NCBI RefSeq assembly: GCF_039872745.1
Contig: NZ_JBDPZD010000002.1
Span: 930,001 to 994,000, forward strand
Length of the DNA: 64,000 nt
From: Pelomonas paludis
GTDB taxonomy: Bacteria; Pseudomonadota; Gammaproteobacteria; Burkholderiales; Burkholderiaceae_C
Reading direction: 5' to 3'
Part shown: piece by piece, positions 1-8,264 of the stretch
Layout of the letters: each line of letters starts with the position of its first letter
Position numbering within the stretch: the stretch's first letter is position 1
Position numbers and translations under genes: made by a program
Notes under the pieces: generated by a model
The model's database searches: none
What the model saw: the letters and a program-made list of their open reading frames with translations, nothing else
What the model was told of the DNA's origin: nothing

Positions 1-296
1 TCGGCCAGGCCCGAGAGGCCCTCGCGCCGCGCCAGCTCGGCCAGCACGTCATCGGGCTTGAGCCCGAAATGCGAGAGCGCAATCATGCTGTGGAACCACA
101 GGTCGGCCACTTCATAGACCACTTTCTTGGCATCGCCATCCTTGGCGGCCATCACGGTCTCGGTGGCCTCTTCGCCCACCTTCTTGAGGATGGCATCGAG
201 GCCCTTGTCAAAAAGCTTGGCGACATAGCTGGTCGACGGGTCGGCGCCCTTGCGGCTGTCGATCACTGCGGCGACGCGGTCGAGGATCTCACTCAT
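1..296 (-). CDS. hisE: Phosphoribosyl-ATP pyrophosphatase HisE (3' end outside window)
   Basis: HisE hydrolyses phosphoribosyl-ATP to phosphoribosyl-AMP, the second step of histidine synthesis, in the cytoplasm. The visible 98 residues begin MSEILDRVAAVIDSRKGADP and carry the MazG-like helical core with the acidic metal-binding run GEEATETVMAAK and a downstream YEVADLWFHS. The ATG overlaps the end of the upstream hisI-containing gene by 8 bp, so the two are translationally coupled and serve consecutive steps. The gene runs off the left edge of the window, so its C-terminus is not seen. Identification is firm. Confidence 0.95.
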   Translation of the reverse strand, partial: MSEILDRVAAVIDSRKGADPSTSYVAKLFDKGLDAILKKVGEEATETVMAAKDGDAKKVVYEVADLWFHSMIALSHFGLKPDDVLAELARREGLSGLA

Positions 297-1107
297 GGCG
301 ATAGATCTGGTTCGGGTCCTTGAGGACGGGTTCGACGCTGGTCCAGGCATGGCCGTCCAGGCGTTGGTAGAAGCAGCTGTGCCGCCCCGTGTGGCAGGCA
401 ATGCCCGGATCATGCCCGTGCTGGGTCACGGTCAGCAGGACCACATCGTTGTCGCAGTCGAGCCGGATGTCGTGCACCTGCTGCACGTGGCCGCTCTCCT
501 CGCCCTTGTGCCAGAGCCGGTTGCGCGAGCGGCTCCAGTAGACGGCCTCGCGCCGCTCAGCGGTCAGGACCAGGGCTTCCTTGTTCATCCAGGCGAACAT
601 GAGCACGTCACCGCTGCCCTGCTCCTGGGCGATCACGGGCACCAGGCCCTTGTCGTCCCACTTGATGGCTTCGAGCCAGCTGCTGTCGATGTGGGTAGCG
701 CCGCTGTGCGCACGCTCGTCGGCAAACCACTTCAACACCGGGATGGTGCCGGGCAGCACGGGCTGCAGCGCCACCGGCAGGCTGGCCCAGGCCATGCGCT
801 GGCCTTCGAGCATTTGGAACTCGCCGGTCCAGTCGTAGACCTTGCAGAAGTTCAGCCGCACGCGGGCGTGGGGGTAGTCCATCACCTCCACCTTCCAGGG
901 GTGGGCGGTGCCGATCTCGATGCCCAGCTCCTCGCGCAGCTCGCGGCGCAGTGCCTGCTCCACGGTCTCGCCCGCTTCGAGCTTGCCGCCCGGGAACTCC
1001 CAGTAGCCGGCGTAGACCTTGCCGTGCGGGCGGGTGGTGAGCAGGAACTGGCCATCGGGCCGCACCAAAACGCCAACGGCGACTTCTGTGACTTCCCGCT
1101 CCGTCAT
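289..1107 (-). CDS. hisI: NUDIX hydrolase fused to phosphoribosyl-AMP cyclohydrolase (HisI)
   Basis: One 272-residue frame holds two enzymes. Residues about 1-130 are a MutT-like NUDIX domain with an intact Nudix box (GKLEAGE, then RELREELGI). Residues about 145-272 are HisI, with the zinc/magnesium motifs LDCDNDVVLL and ACHTGRHSCF. HisI opens the ring of phosphoribosyl-AMP in histidine synthesis. HisI is normally free-standing or fused to HisE. Here a linker of about a dozen residues (around ERAHSGATH) joins the domains, with no stop and no ATG in front of the HisI core. The start ATG overlaps the stop of the upstream ATPase as ATGA. What the NUDIX half hydrolyses is unknown. Confidence 0.88.
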   Translation of the reverse strand: MTEREVTEVAVGVLVRPDGQFLLTTRPHGKVYAGYWEFPGGKLEAGETVEQALRRELREELGIEIGTAHPWKVEVMDYPHARVRLNFCKVYDWTGEFQMLEGQRMAWASLPVALQPVLPGTIPVLKWFADERAHSGATHIDSSWLEAIKWDDKGLVPVIAQEQGSGDVLMFAWMNKEALVLTAERREAVYWSRSRNRLWHKGEESGHVQQVHDIRLDCDNDVVLLTVTQHGHDPGIACHTGRHSCFYQRLDGHAWTSVEPVLKDPNQIYRHE

Positions 1108-1967
1108 GCCTGCTGCCCCGCCAAGTCCCGCGCGAACTGGTAAGCCACACGCCCTGAGCGCGAGCCACGTTCCAGAGCCCACACCAGCGAGGGCTGGCGC
1201 GCGGCTTCGATGGCTGCATCACTCAGCCCGAAGTGCCGCAGCCACTGCGCCACGATGGCCAGGTATTCGTTCTGGCTGAAGGGGTAGAAGCTGATCCACA
1301 GCCCGAAGCGCTCGGAAAGCGAAATCTTTTCCTCCACCGCCTCGCCGGGGTGGATCTCACCGGTCTCGGCATGGGTGCCGCTCAGGTTGTCGCTCATGCG
1401 CTCGGGCAGCAGGTGGCGGCGGTTGCTGGTGGCGTAGATCAACACGTTCTCGCTGGCCGCGTTGACCGAGCCGTCGAGCACGCTCTTGAGCGCCTTGTAG
1501 CTGGCCTCGCCTTCGTCAAAGCTCAGGTCGTCGCAAAAGATGACGAAGCGCTCGGGTCGCGCGGCCACCTGCTCGACGAGGTCGGGCAGGTCCACGAGGT
1601 CGGCCTTGTCGACCTCGATGAGGCGCAGACCCTGGCCCGCGAACTCATTGAGCACGGCCTTGATGAGCGAGCTCTTGCCCGTGCCCTTGGCGCCGGTCAG
1701 CAGCACGTTGTTGGCGGGCTTGCCGGCCACGAACTGCGCGGTGTTGCGCAGCAGGCGCTCCTTCTGGGTGTCGACCTCTTTGAGGTCGGCCAGGCGGATT
1801 CGCGACACGGCACGCACCGGCTCCAGGCACAGCGCGCCATGGCGGCGACGGGCGCGGAAGGCGACGGAGGCCGCCCAGTCAGGCGGCTCGGGGGCATGGG
1901 GCAGGACGGCTTCAAGACGGGTGAGCAGCCGCTCTGCACGGTCGATCAGGGACTGAACGTCGGGCAT
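1104..1967 (-). CDS. AAA-type ATPase of the DUF815 family
   Basis: This is a 287-residue cytoplasmic P-loop ATPase. Walker A is GAKGTGKSS (residues 92-100) and Walker B is VIFCDDLSF (about 142-150). A sensor-like YATSNRRHLLPERM and the C-terminal SGRVAYQFARD match the DUF815 / YifB-neighbour ATPase family. In Burkholderiales this ATPase is commonly found beside a MutT-like gene. Here it overlaps the NUDIX-hisI gene by 4 bp (ATGA) and so heads that operon. The family's cellular function is not established. Confidence 0.85.
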   Translation of the reverse strand: MPDVQSLIDRAERLLTRLEAVLPHAPEPPDWAASVAFRARRRHGALCLEPVRAVSRIRLADLKEVDTQKERLLRNTAQFVAGKPANNVLLTGAKGTGKSSLIKAVLNEFAGQGLRLIEVDKADLVDLPDLVEQVAARPERFVIFCDDLSFDEGEASYKALKSVLDGSVNAASENVLIYATSNRRHLLPERMSDNLSGTHAETGEIHPGEAVEEKISLSERFGLWISFYPFSQNEYLAIVAQWLRHFGLSDAAIEAARQPSLVWALERGSRSGRVAYQFARDLAGQQA

Positions 1968-2008
1968 GGCCCGGATTGTCGCTGTTGCAGCGCGTCACTC
2001 TGGCTGTG

Positions 2009-2629
2009 TCACCCCAGCTCGCGCAGGGCCGCGTCGAGCTGTTCGGTGGGCAGGCGCTTGAAGCCCGAGCGCACAAAGCGCTGCAGGCGGCCGAGGGTGA
2101 AGCTGACCATCACATTGGCCTGCACCTGCGCCTGCACGGTGGGCGTGGCCGCGCCGGCCTGCTCGGCCGCTGCGCGCAGCACCTGGCGCAGGGTCGATTC
2201 GATGCGGTCGAAGAACTGGTTCATGCGCGCTGTCAGGCGCTCGTGCTCGAGGATCAAGGCCTCGCCCACCATCACCCGCGCCATGCCCGGGTTCTTCTCG
2301 GCAAACTGCAGCAGCACGGCCACGATGCGGCGCGCCTGCAGCGTCGGGTGGGCGTCCAGCTGGGCCGTCTCCACCAGCTGGTTGACGAGGCCGAAGCAGC
2401 TGTCCTCGATGAAGCCGATCAGACCCTCGAACATCTGCGCCTTGCTGGCGAAGTGGCGGTAGAGCGCCGCCTCGCTCAGGTCCAGCCGCGCGGCCAGCGC
2501 AGCGGTGGTCACGCGCTCGCCGCCCGGTTGCTCCAGCATCGCGGCCACGGCCTGCAGGATCTGCAGGCGGCGCTCACCGGGTTTGAGGCGGGGGCGGGGT
2601 GCGGGGGTGGCGTCGGGCTGGTCGCTCAT
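2009..2629 (-). CDS. slmA: Nucleoid occlusion factor SlmA (TetR family)
   Basis: SlmA binds chromosomal sites and blocks FtsZ ring assembly over the nucleoid. The protein has an N-terminal TetR helix-turn-helix (TTAALAARLDLSEAALYRHF) followed by FASKAQMFEGLIGFIEDS, which parallels E. coli SlmA (SEAALYRHF.SKTRMF.LIEFIEDS). The C-terminal dimer domain ends with SRFVRS-like LQRFVRSGFKRLPTE. I chose the internal ATG (MSDQPDA, 206 residues). A further upstream ATG would add nine residues with no homology. The position near argB and a pyrimidine nucleotidase is the usual one in Burkholderiales. Confidence 0.9.
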   Translation of the reverse strand: MSDQPDATPAPRPRLKPGERRLQILQAVAAMLEQPGGERVTTAALAARLDLSEAALYRHFASKAQMFEGLIGFIEDSCFGLVNQLVETAQLDAHPTLQARRIVAVLLQFAEKNPGMARVMVGEALILEHERLTARMNQFFDRIESTLRQVLRAAAEQAGAATPTVQAQVQANVMVSFTLGRLQRFVRSGFKRLPTEQLDAALRELG

Positions 2630-2677
2630 GGGGCCCAAGTGTGCCGCGTTCAAGACGCCGCCGCGATGACGGTGGCT

Positions 2678-3373
2678 TCAGTCTCGCAACCAGCCGAGCC
2701 GTCGGGCTTCGTAGATCGCCTCGACCTTGGAGCGCACATGCAGCTTGCGGTAGACGCGTTTCACATAGGTCATCACCGTGTGCGGCGACACCTGCATGAA
2801 CTGGGCGATCTCGTCGAAGGTGAAGCCCTTGGCGGCCAGGTGCAGCACACGGGACTCCTGCTCGGACAGGGCCACCACCTCTTCGTCGGGGTCAGGCCCA
2901 CGCGGGGCCGTGCCGGCAAAGGCGGGCGCGCTGGGCACGGGCGGCGTCAGGCGCTGCAGCAGGCGGCGAGCGATGACGGGGCTGATGGGGCTGCCGCCCG
3001 CGCGCAGCGAGCGCAGCTGCTCGGGCAGGTCAAGCGCGAGGCTGTCCTTGAGCAGGTAGCCGGTGGCGCCGGCCTCGATGCTGGCCACCACGTGCTGCTC
3101 GTCGCCAAATACCGAGATCACCATCACCTCACAGGCCGGGCAGGTCTTGGCGGCGTGGCGGATCAGCTCGATGCCGCTGCCGCCGGGCAGGTCCAGGTCC
3201 ACCAGCAGCACGTCGGGCTTGAACTGGTCGAAGAGCTTGAGGCCGGTCGGCAGGTCGGGCGCCATGGCCAGCAGCTCGATGTCGGGCACTGAGGTCAGGG
3301 CGCGCTGGAAGGCTTCGCGAAAACGCTCCTGGTCTTCGACGATGAGAACTGAGAACCGGTCTGTCATGTTCAT
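2678..3373 (-). CDS. NarL/LuxR-family response regulator
   Basis: This is a two-component transcription regulator of 231 residues. The receiver domain (about 8-125) has the acidic pocket VEDQ, the phospho-acceptor D59 (LLVDLDLPGG) and the switch lysine in GYLLKDS. A LuxR-type HTH (about 167-220) reads LSEQESRVLHLAAKG...MTYVKRVYRKL. No histidine kinase gene is adjacent, so it is an orphan regulator in this window and its targets cannot be told. An alternative start two residues downstream (MTDRF) is possible. Confidence 0.88.
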   Translation of the reverse strand: MNMTDRFSVLIVEDQERFREAFQRALTSVPDIELLAMAPDLPTGLKLFDQFKPDVLLVDLDLPGGSGIELIRHAAKTCPACEVMVISVFGDEQHVVASIEAGATGYLLKDSLALDLPEQLRSLRAGGSPISPVIARRLLQRLTPPVPSAPAFAGTAPRGPDPDEEVVALSEQESRVLHLAAKGFTFDEIAQFMQVSPHTVMTYVKRVYRKLHVRSKVEAIYEARRLGWLRD

Positions 3374-3431
3374 TTCTTGTATCAGCCAGCATTTTCGACG
3401 CTGACTGCGGCGGCGCGTGGGGCGAATCTCC

Positions 3432-4100
3432 CTAGAACCGCCTCAGGGCATTCAGGGAGTGCACACGCCGGCCAACATACGCAGGGCGGCGGCCGTGGGG
3501 CTTGCTGCGCAGCCAGCGCTGCATCCAGACCGTCTGCAATCCCAGCGCGCGAGCGGCCTTCTGGTGCTGGAGCTGGTCCTCGACGAGCACGCAGTCCGTT
3601 GGCCGCAGGCGCAGCCGGGCCAGCACGACGCGGAACATGCGCGCGTCGGGCTTGGGGCGGGCGTGGCCGGCAAAGCTCATGTCCTCGATGCAGAGCACGC
3701 GCTCGAAGCAGCGCGCCAAGCCCAGCGCCTCCAGCACACGCTCGGCATAGGCGCGCGGCGCATTGGTCAGCAGCAGCTTGCGGCCCGACAGACGCGCGAG
3801 GGCCGCGCGGTCGTGCGCGTGAGCGCGGAGTTGCGCCTCCAGGCCGGGCAGGCGGTGGGTCTCGGCCAGAAAGTGGGCCATGTCCACGCCATGGTGGCGA
3901 ATCAGGCCGGTGAGCGTGGCGCCATAGCGGCGCCAGTAGCGATAGCGCAGCGCGGCGGCGGCGTCTTCGTCCAGGCCCAGCTCGGTCTGGATGTAGGCGT
4001 TCATCGCGCCCTTGAGCGCCGGAAACACCCAGCCCGAGGCGTCGTGCAGGGTGTCGTCGAGGTCGAAGAGCCAGACGCGGCGCCGGGCCCCGCCAGTCAT
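3432..4100 (-). CDS. HAD-family pyrimidine 5'-nucleotidase
   Basis: This is a cytoplasmic HAD-superfamily phosphatase of 222 residues. HAD motif I is FDLDDTLHD near the N-terminus. Motif II is LLLTNA, motif III includes the lysine of HARPKPD, and motif IV is CVLVEDQ. The architecture matches the pyrimidine 5'-nucleotidase / SDT1-like subfamily that dephosphorylates nucleoside monophosphates. The gene overlaps the argB stop by 4 bp and is probably co-transcribed with it, as in many Burkholderiales. The exact substrate is inferred from the family. Confidence 0.85.
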   Translation of the reverse strand: MTGGARRRVWLFDLDDTLHDASGWVFPALKGAMNAYIQTELGLDEDAAAALRYRYWRRYGATLTGLIRHHGVDMAHFLAETHRLPGLEAQLRAHAHDRAALARLSGRKLLLTNAPRAYAERVLEALGLARCFERVLCIEDMSFAGHARPKPDARMFRVVLARLRLRPTDCVLVEDQLQHQKAARALGLQTVWMQRWLRSKPHGRRPAYVGRRVHSLNALRRF

Positions 4101-5002
4101 CTGGAGCGAATCATCGTGCCGTAGGCCTGATCGGTCAGGATCTCCAGCAGCATCGAGTGCGGCACGCGGCCGTCGATGATGTGCACGGCCTTGACGCCAG
4201 CGCGGGCGGCGTCGAGCGCCGAGGCGATCTTGGGGAGCATGCCGCCGTGCAGCGTGCCGTCGGCAAACATGGCATCGATCTCCTTGGCGGAGAGGTCGGT
4301 GATGAGCTTGCCTTCCTTGTCCAGCACGCCGGGCGTGTTGGTCAGCAGCACCAGCTTCTCGGCCTGCAGCACCTCGGCCAGCTTGCCGGCCACCACATCG
4401 GCATTGATGTTGTAGCTCTCGTTGTCGGCGCCAAAGCCGATGGGGCTGACCACGGGGATGAACTGGTCGTCCTGCAGGGCCTGGACGACGCTGGGGTCGA
4501 TGGACTCGATGTCGCCCACCTGACCGACGTCGTACTCCTTGCTCGGGTCCTTCATGTCGACCATCTTGAGCTTCTTGGCGCGGATCATGCCGCCGTCACG
4601 CCCGGTCAGGCCCACGGCCTTGCCGCCGGCCACATTGATGAGGCCGACGATGTCCTGCTGCACCTGGCCGGCCAGCACCCATTCGACAACCTCCATGGTC
4701 TCGGCGTCGGTGACGCGCATGCCCTGGATGAACTCGCCCTTCTTGCCCAGGCGGCTCAAAGCGCCCTCGATCTGCGGGCCGCCGCCGTGCACCACCACCG
4801 GGTTCAAGCCGACGAGCTTGAGCAGCACAACGTCCTCGGCAAAGTCCTGCTGAAGGGCCGGGTCGGTCATGGCATTGCCGCCGTACTTGATGACGATGGT
4901 CTTGCCGTGGAACTTGCGGATGTAGGGCAGCGCCTGCGAAAGGATCTCGGCCTTCTCGCGCGGGGCGATGTGGGAAACGTCGGTGGTGTGGGTGCCGGTC
5001 AT
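4097..5002 (-). CDS. argB: Acetylglutamate kinase ArgB
   Basis: ArgB phosphorylates N-acetylglutamate, the second step of arginine synthesis, and is usually feedback-inhibited by arginine. The 301-residue protein has the amino-acid-kinase signature IVIKYGGNAM near residue 36, the substrate loop VVVHGGGPQI, and the C-terminal DGRVPHSMLLEIL. The long N-terminal extension (THTTDVSHIAPREKAEIL) is typical of arginine-sensitive hexameric forms. The start ATG is the first in frame. A short intergenic hairpin separates the gene from the upstream one. Confidence 0.96.
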   Translation of the reverse strand: MTGTHTTDVSHIAPREKAEILSQALPYIRKFHGKTIVIKYGGNAMTDPALQQDFAEDVVLLKLVGLNPVVVHGGGPQIEGALSRLGKKGEFIQGMRVTDAETMEVVEWVLAGQVQQDIVGLINVAGGKAVGLTGRDGGMIRAKKLKMVDMKDPSKEYDVGQVGDIESIDPSVVQALQDDQFIPVVSPIGFGADNESYNINADVVAGKLAEVLQAEKLVLLTNTPGVLDKEGKLITDLSAKEIDAMFADGTLHGGMLPKIASALDAARAGVKAVHIIDGRVPHSMLLEILTDQAYGTMIRSR

Positions 5003-5032
5003 GGGGGATGCCTGTAAAACTCGAGGCGGATT

Positions 5033-5057
5033 CTAGAAAGGGCCTGCGGCGGCAGGC
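5033..5057 (-). terminator. Weak intrinsic terminator-like hairpin upstream of argB
   Basis: On the minus strand a GCCTGC / GCAGGC stem with a 4-nt loop (5042-5057) is followed by CCTTTCT. It lies between the end of the secreted hypothetical gene and the argB start. It could separate the two transcripts, but the stem is short and the U-tract is interrupted. Confidence 0.35.
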
Positions 5058-5062
5058 GAACG

Positions 5063-5728
5063 CTAAAGCTTGGACTCGACGCCGTAACGGCAACGCCCAG
5101 CCTGGCAATGCTCTCGCAAGCTGAACTGCTGCTTGCCGCAGCTGAGCACCAGCATCTCCAGCCGTTGGCCGCTGAAGACAGAACTGAAGCTGCTGCGCGC
5201 CAGGCTGCACTCGCCGGCGACGCCGGCAGGCAGCCCGGCCGTCTTTGCGGGCCGCTGCGGGCCCGAGCGGACACCGAACAGGTCGCCCGCCACGGCCTGC
5301 ACTTGCTCGGGCCGGTAGAGGTCCGAGTTGAAGCTCAGGCTCACGGCCTGCTGGGCCCTCAGGAAGTCCAACCGCCCGCCCCAGGGCCTGCACCGCCAGG
5401 CATCGGCCTCCCAGGCGCAGGACCAGCTGTGACGCCAGCTGAAGCCGTCGGCCTCCTGGTGCGGCGAACAGGTGACGTGGGCACGCCAGTCACGCCGATC
5501 GGTTTCGGGTGCGTCCTCACGCACCGGCCAGTTGGACCACAGCGCGGCATCGTCCAGGCGGGTGCCTTGGGGCTGCGCGCAGGCGAGCTGACTGAGTTGC
5601 TGCAGGTCTTGCTCGGTGGCCTGGCGGGGGTAAGTGGGCAATGCGGGCGACAGGGCGGCCGCCGGCAGCGCCAGCGCGAGGAGCGCGAGCGCGCCGCAGA
5701 AGTGTCGTGTCCTGGAAGGCCCGTGCAT
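5063..5728 (-). CDS. Secreted hypothetical protein, cysteine-containing
   Basis: This 221-residue protein is of no family I recognise. The N-terminus has a clear Sec signal peptide (FCGALALLALALPAAA) with cleavage expected near residue 25. The mature part contains several cysteines (LACAQ, VTCSP, WSCAW, WRCRP, GECSL, VLSCGK, REHCQAGRCRY) that could form disulfides in the periplasm. Its start codon overlaps the stop of the upstream GFA-fold gene (ATGA), so the two are co-translated. Function unknown. Confidence 0.75.
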   Translation of the reverse strand: MHGPSRTRHFCGALALLALALPAAALSPALPTYPRQATEQDLQQLSQLACAQPQGTRLDDAALWSNWPVREDAPETDRRDWRAHVTCSPHQEADGFSWRHSWSCAWEADAWRCRPWGGRLDFLRAQQAVSLSFNSDLYRPEQVQAVAGDLFGVRSGPQRPAKTAGLPAGVAGECSLARSSFSSVFSGQRLEMLVLSCGKQQFSLREHCQAGRCRYGVESKL

Positions 5729-6168
5729 CAGCGCGGAGGGTTCGCAGGCCCGGCCGGTGGGGGCGGCTGGGGGCCCCGCTCCACCCGCTCCAGCGTGTCA
5801 TCGAGGCAAGCCCAAGCGGGCGCGCTGACGGCCCAGATGTTGGCCGTGGGCTGGATGGAGGACGGGTCGTCCAGATTGCCAGCGCGCAGCACGCGGAACT
5901 GCGGGCGCGCCGAGGAGCGGGCCATCACATGCGTGCCGCACTGCGGGCAGAACATGCGCGTCACGGTGTTGCCGCTGTCGGCCGTCTTGGCGTGCTCGGC
6001 CAGCGTGCCGCTCACGCTCAGTGCGTCGGCCGGCACCATCAGGTTGACCGTGCCATTGGCCGCCAGGTGCTGGCAGTCGCGGCACCAGCAGATGCGCGTG
6101 GCAACAGGCTCGGCCGTCAGCTTGAAGCTCACGCTGCCGCACAGGCAGCGGCCGGTTCGTTCGGTCAT
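5728..6168 (-). CDS. GFA-family (CENP-V/GFA fold) protein, copy 1
   Basis: This is a 146-residue member of the glutathione-dependent formaldehyde-activating (GFA) superfamily, which binds zinc through CxC and CxxC pairs. The motifs seen are GRCLCGSVSF, CWCRDCQH and MFCPQCGTHV. Most family members are not proven to act on formaldehyde, so the substrate should be left open. It is one of four such genes in this window and is translationally coupled to the downstream secreted protein. Confidence 0.88.
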   Translation of the reverse strand: MTERTGRCLCGSVSFKLTAEPVATRICWCRDCQHLAANGTVNLMVPADALSVSGTLAEHAKTADSGNTVTRMFCPQCGTHVMARSSARPQFRVLRAGNLDDPSSIQPTANIWAVSAPAWACLDDTLERVERGPQPPPPAGPANPPR

Positions 6169-6269
6169 CTCGGTCTCCTGCGATCGTGAGAGCGACTCAC
6201 CATAGCACCCGCCAGAGCGCGGCAGCTGTCAAAAGCCTGCGGCGCTTGCTCTCGCAGGCCGTGGCGCCG

Positions 6270-7568
6270 TCAGCCCGGCACGCGCTCACCCGGTGCGATG
6301 GTGGGCGGCGCGGCGTTGAGGGTGGCGATGTCGAGGCCTGCCGCCGACTTGTAGCGGGCCATGAAGGCCTCTCGCTCGGGCTGCGGCACGACGGCCTCGA
6401 TGTCGTCAAACACACCGGCGCAGCGCTCGTCCACGAGGTTGAGCAGGCCGAAGGGGCCGGCGCCCCGGTTGCGCAGCACCAGGGCCGAGATGGGCGGGCG
6501 CATTTTCTCGTCGTAGGCCTGCAGAGCCTCAGGCGTGGCGCCGTGGCGCAGCATCATGGCGCCCAGCACGCGCGCATCGACGATGGCCTGGCTGGCGCCG
6601 TTGGAGCCCGTCGGGTACATGACGTGGGCAGCGTCACCCATCAGGACCGCACGGCCGTCGACCCAGGTCGGGATGGGCTCGCGGTCGATCATCGGGTACT
6701 CGAACACCTCGGTGGCGCCGCGCAGCATGGCGGGCACGTCGATCCAGCCGTAGTTCCAGCCGTCGAAGTGGTGCGCGAACTCTTCCATCGCGACACGGCG
6801 GTTCCAGTCGCCCTGGCGCCAGCCGCCGGCGTTGTCGACGGTGATCTCGGCGATCCAGTTGATGGTGGCCAGGCCCGTGGCCGGGTCGGGCTGCGAGATG
6901 GGATAGAACACCACGCGGTGCCGTGCCGACCCGAGGCCGACGAAGGACGCGCCGGTGCGGATGGGCCGCCCCTGCGTGACGCCGCGCCACATGATGGCGC
7001 CGCCCCACTGGATGGGCGGCTGCGTGGGGTGCATCTGCGCGCGGATGGCCGAGTGCAGGCCGTCAGCGCCGATCAGCAGGCGGCCCGCCAGCTCGGAGCG
7101 CGTGCCGTCACGCGATTCCAGCTGCGCCACCACACCGCCTTCGACATTGCGGTAGCCCACCACGCGCTGGCCCAACTGCACAGCCTGGGGCCCGAGGCGC
7201 TCCAGCACCGTGCGGTAGAGCAGCATCTGCAGCTGGCCCCGGTGCACCGAGTACTGCGGCCACTGGTAGCCGGCCAGGCGGCCGCGCGGCTCGCTGTAGA
7301 TGTCGTTGCCATTGCGGCCCACCAGCGCCCACTCGCGCGTGGCGATGCCGACGGTGTCCAGAGCCTCAGCGCCGAGGCCCATGTCGTACAGCTCGCGCAC
7401 GGCATTGGGCTGGACATTGATGCCCACGCCGAGCGGCTTGAGCTCGGGCACGGTCTCGAGTACCTGGCAGGGCACGCCGATCTGGTGCAGGGTCAGGGCG
7501 ACGGCCATGCCGCCGATGCCGCCACCGGCGACGAGTACGGGAAGTTGGGAATTGTTAGGGAGGCTCAC
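6270..7568 (-). CDS. FAD-dependent aromatic-type monooxygenase
   Basis: This 432-residue class A flavoprotein monooxygenase uses FAD and NAD(P)H to hydroxylate an aromatic or related substrate. The N-terminal dinucleotide fold is VAGGGIGGMAVAL, the DG motif is IGADGLHSAIR, and the FAD-ribityl motif is GDAAHVMYP. Its overall form resembles salicylate / 3-hydroxybenzoate hydroxylases. I chose a GTG start (VSLPNNSQLP) because the fold begins right after it and longer in-frame extensions lack homology. The substrate cannot be predicted from the sequence. Confidence 0.85.
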   Translation of the reverse strand: MSLPNNSQLPVLVAGGGIGGMAVALTLHQIGVPCQVLETVPELKPLGVGINVQPNAVRELYDMGLGAEALDTVGIATREWALVGRNGNDIYSEPRGRLAGYQWPQYSVHRGQLQMLLYRTVLERLGPQAVQLGQRVVGYRNVEGGVVAQLESRDGTRSELAGRLLIGADGLHSAIRAQMHPTQPPIQWGGAIMWRGVTQGRPIRTGASFVGLGSARHRVVFYPISQPDPATGLATINWIAEITVDNAGGWRQGDWNRRVAMEEFAHHFDGWNYGWIDVPAMLRGATEVFEYPMIDREPIPTWVDGRAVLMGDAAHVMYPTGSNGASQAIVDARVLGAMMLRHGATPEALQAYDEKMRPPISALVLRNRGAGPFGLLNLVDERCAGVFDDIEAVVPQPEREAFMARYKSAAGLDIATLNAAPPTIAPGERVPG

Positions 7569-7685
7569 GGCCGGGATTCTCGGGCCCACCCCGCGCAAAA
7601 GCGCAGGGGGGAACCCACCCGCCCCCCGGACTGCGGCGCCCGCGCCTTGCCGGTTGCAGAAGCCGGCATTCGTGCGTGCGATAGG

Positions 7686-7711
7686 GCACGGCGCCCCACC
7701 CGGCGCCGTGC
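7686..7711 (-). terminator. Strong hairpin downstream of SnoaL-like gene
   Basis: A perfect 10-bp stem (GCACGGCGCC / GGCGCCGTGC) with a 6-nt loop starts five bases beyond the stop codon of the minus-strand SnoaL-like gene. No U-tract follows, so it may be a Rho-dependent or mRNA-stabilising end rather than a true intrinsic terminator. Confidence 0.4.
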
Positions 7712-7716
7712 AAGGG

Positions 7717-8202
7717 TCAGCGCGTGGCCGGGTCCCAGTGCTCGGCGATCTTGCCGTTCTCGATGCGGAACATGTCGAACCAGGTGGTGGTGTAGGTCTT
7801 GGTCGGGTCCTTGGCGTCCTTGCCTTCACGCACAAAGCTCAGCACCACGATGTCGCCCTCGGCGGTGATGGTCACCAGGGGCGCCGCCACCTTGGGGGCG
7901 ATGGGGCCGGGCTTCTTGAAGCGCCCGAAGAACTCGACGAAGGCCGCACGGCCGGTGGGCACCATGGGGTTGTGCTGGATATAGGTCTCGGCCATGTACT
8001 TGTCGGCCAGCTCCAGGTGGCCAGCCTCGAAGACCTCGCGCCAGAAGTCGTAGACCAGGCGCTTGTTGGCGGCGAGCTTGGCGTCGGGGCTGGCGAGCAG
8101 GGCCGCGTGGTCGGGCGCGGGCGTGACGGGCACCTGGGCGGCGGCGGGCAGGCTGAGGCAAAGACCTGCGATGAGGGAGGCGATGGCGAGGGTGTGGCGC
8201 AT
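7717..8202 (-). CDS. Periplasmic SnoaL-like / NTF2-fold protein
   Basis: This 161-residue protein has a Sec signal peptide (MRHTLAIASLIAGLCLSLPAAAQ, cut near residue 23). The NTF2-like SnoaL domain is marked by NKRLVYDFWREVF, YIQHNPMVPTGR and a C-terminal DMFRIENGKIAEHWD. Family members include polyketide cyclases and many uncharacterised periplasmic ester or lactone binding proteins. The gene lies upstream of the flavin monooxygenase on the same strand, so a shared catabolic role is possible but unproven. Confidence 0.85.
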   Translation of the reverse strand: MRHTLAIASLIAGLCLSLPAAAQVPVTPAPDHAALLASPDAKLAANKRLVYDFWREVFEAGHLELADKYMAETYIQHNPMVPTGRAAFVEFFGRFKKPGPIAPKVAAPLVTITAEGDIVVLSFVREGKDAKDPTKTYTTTWFDMFRIENGKIAEHWDPATR

Positions 8203-8264
8203 GGCGGCTTGGAGGTTAGACGGAGAGGGAGAGGGAGAGGGCGGGATTGAACCGCGCGCCGGGC

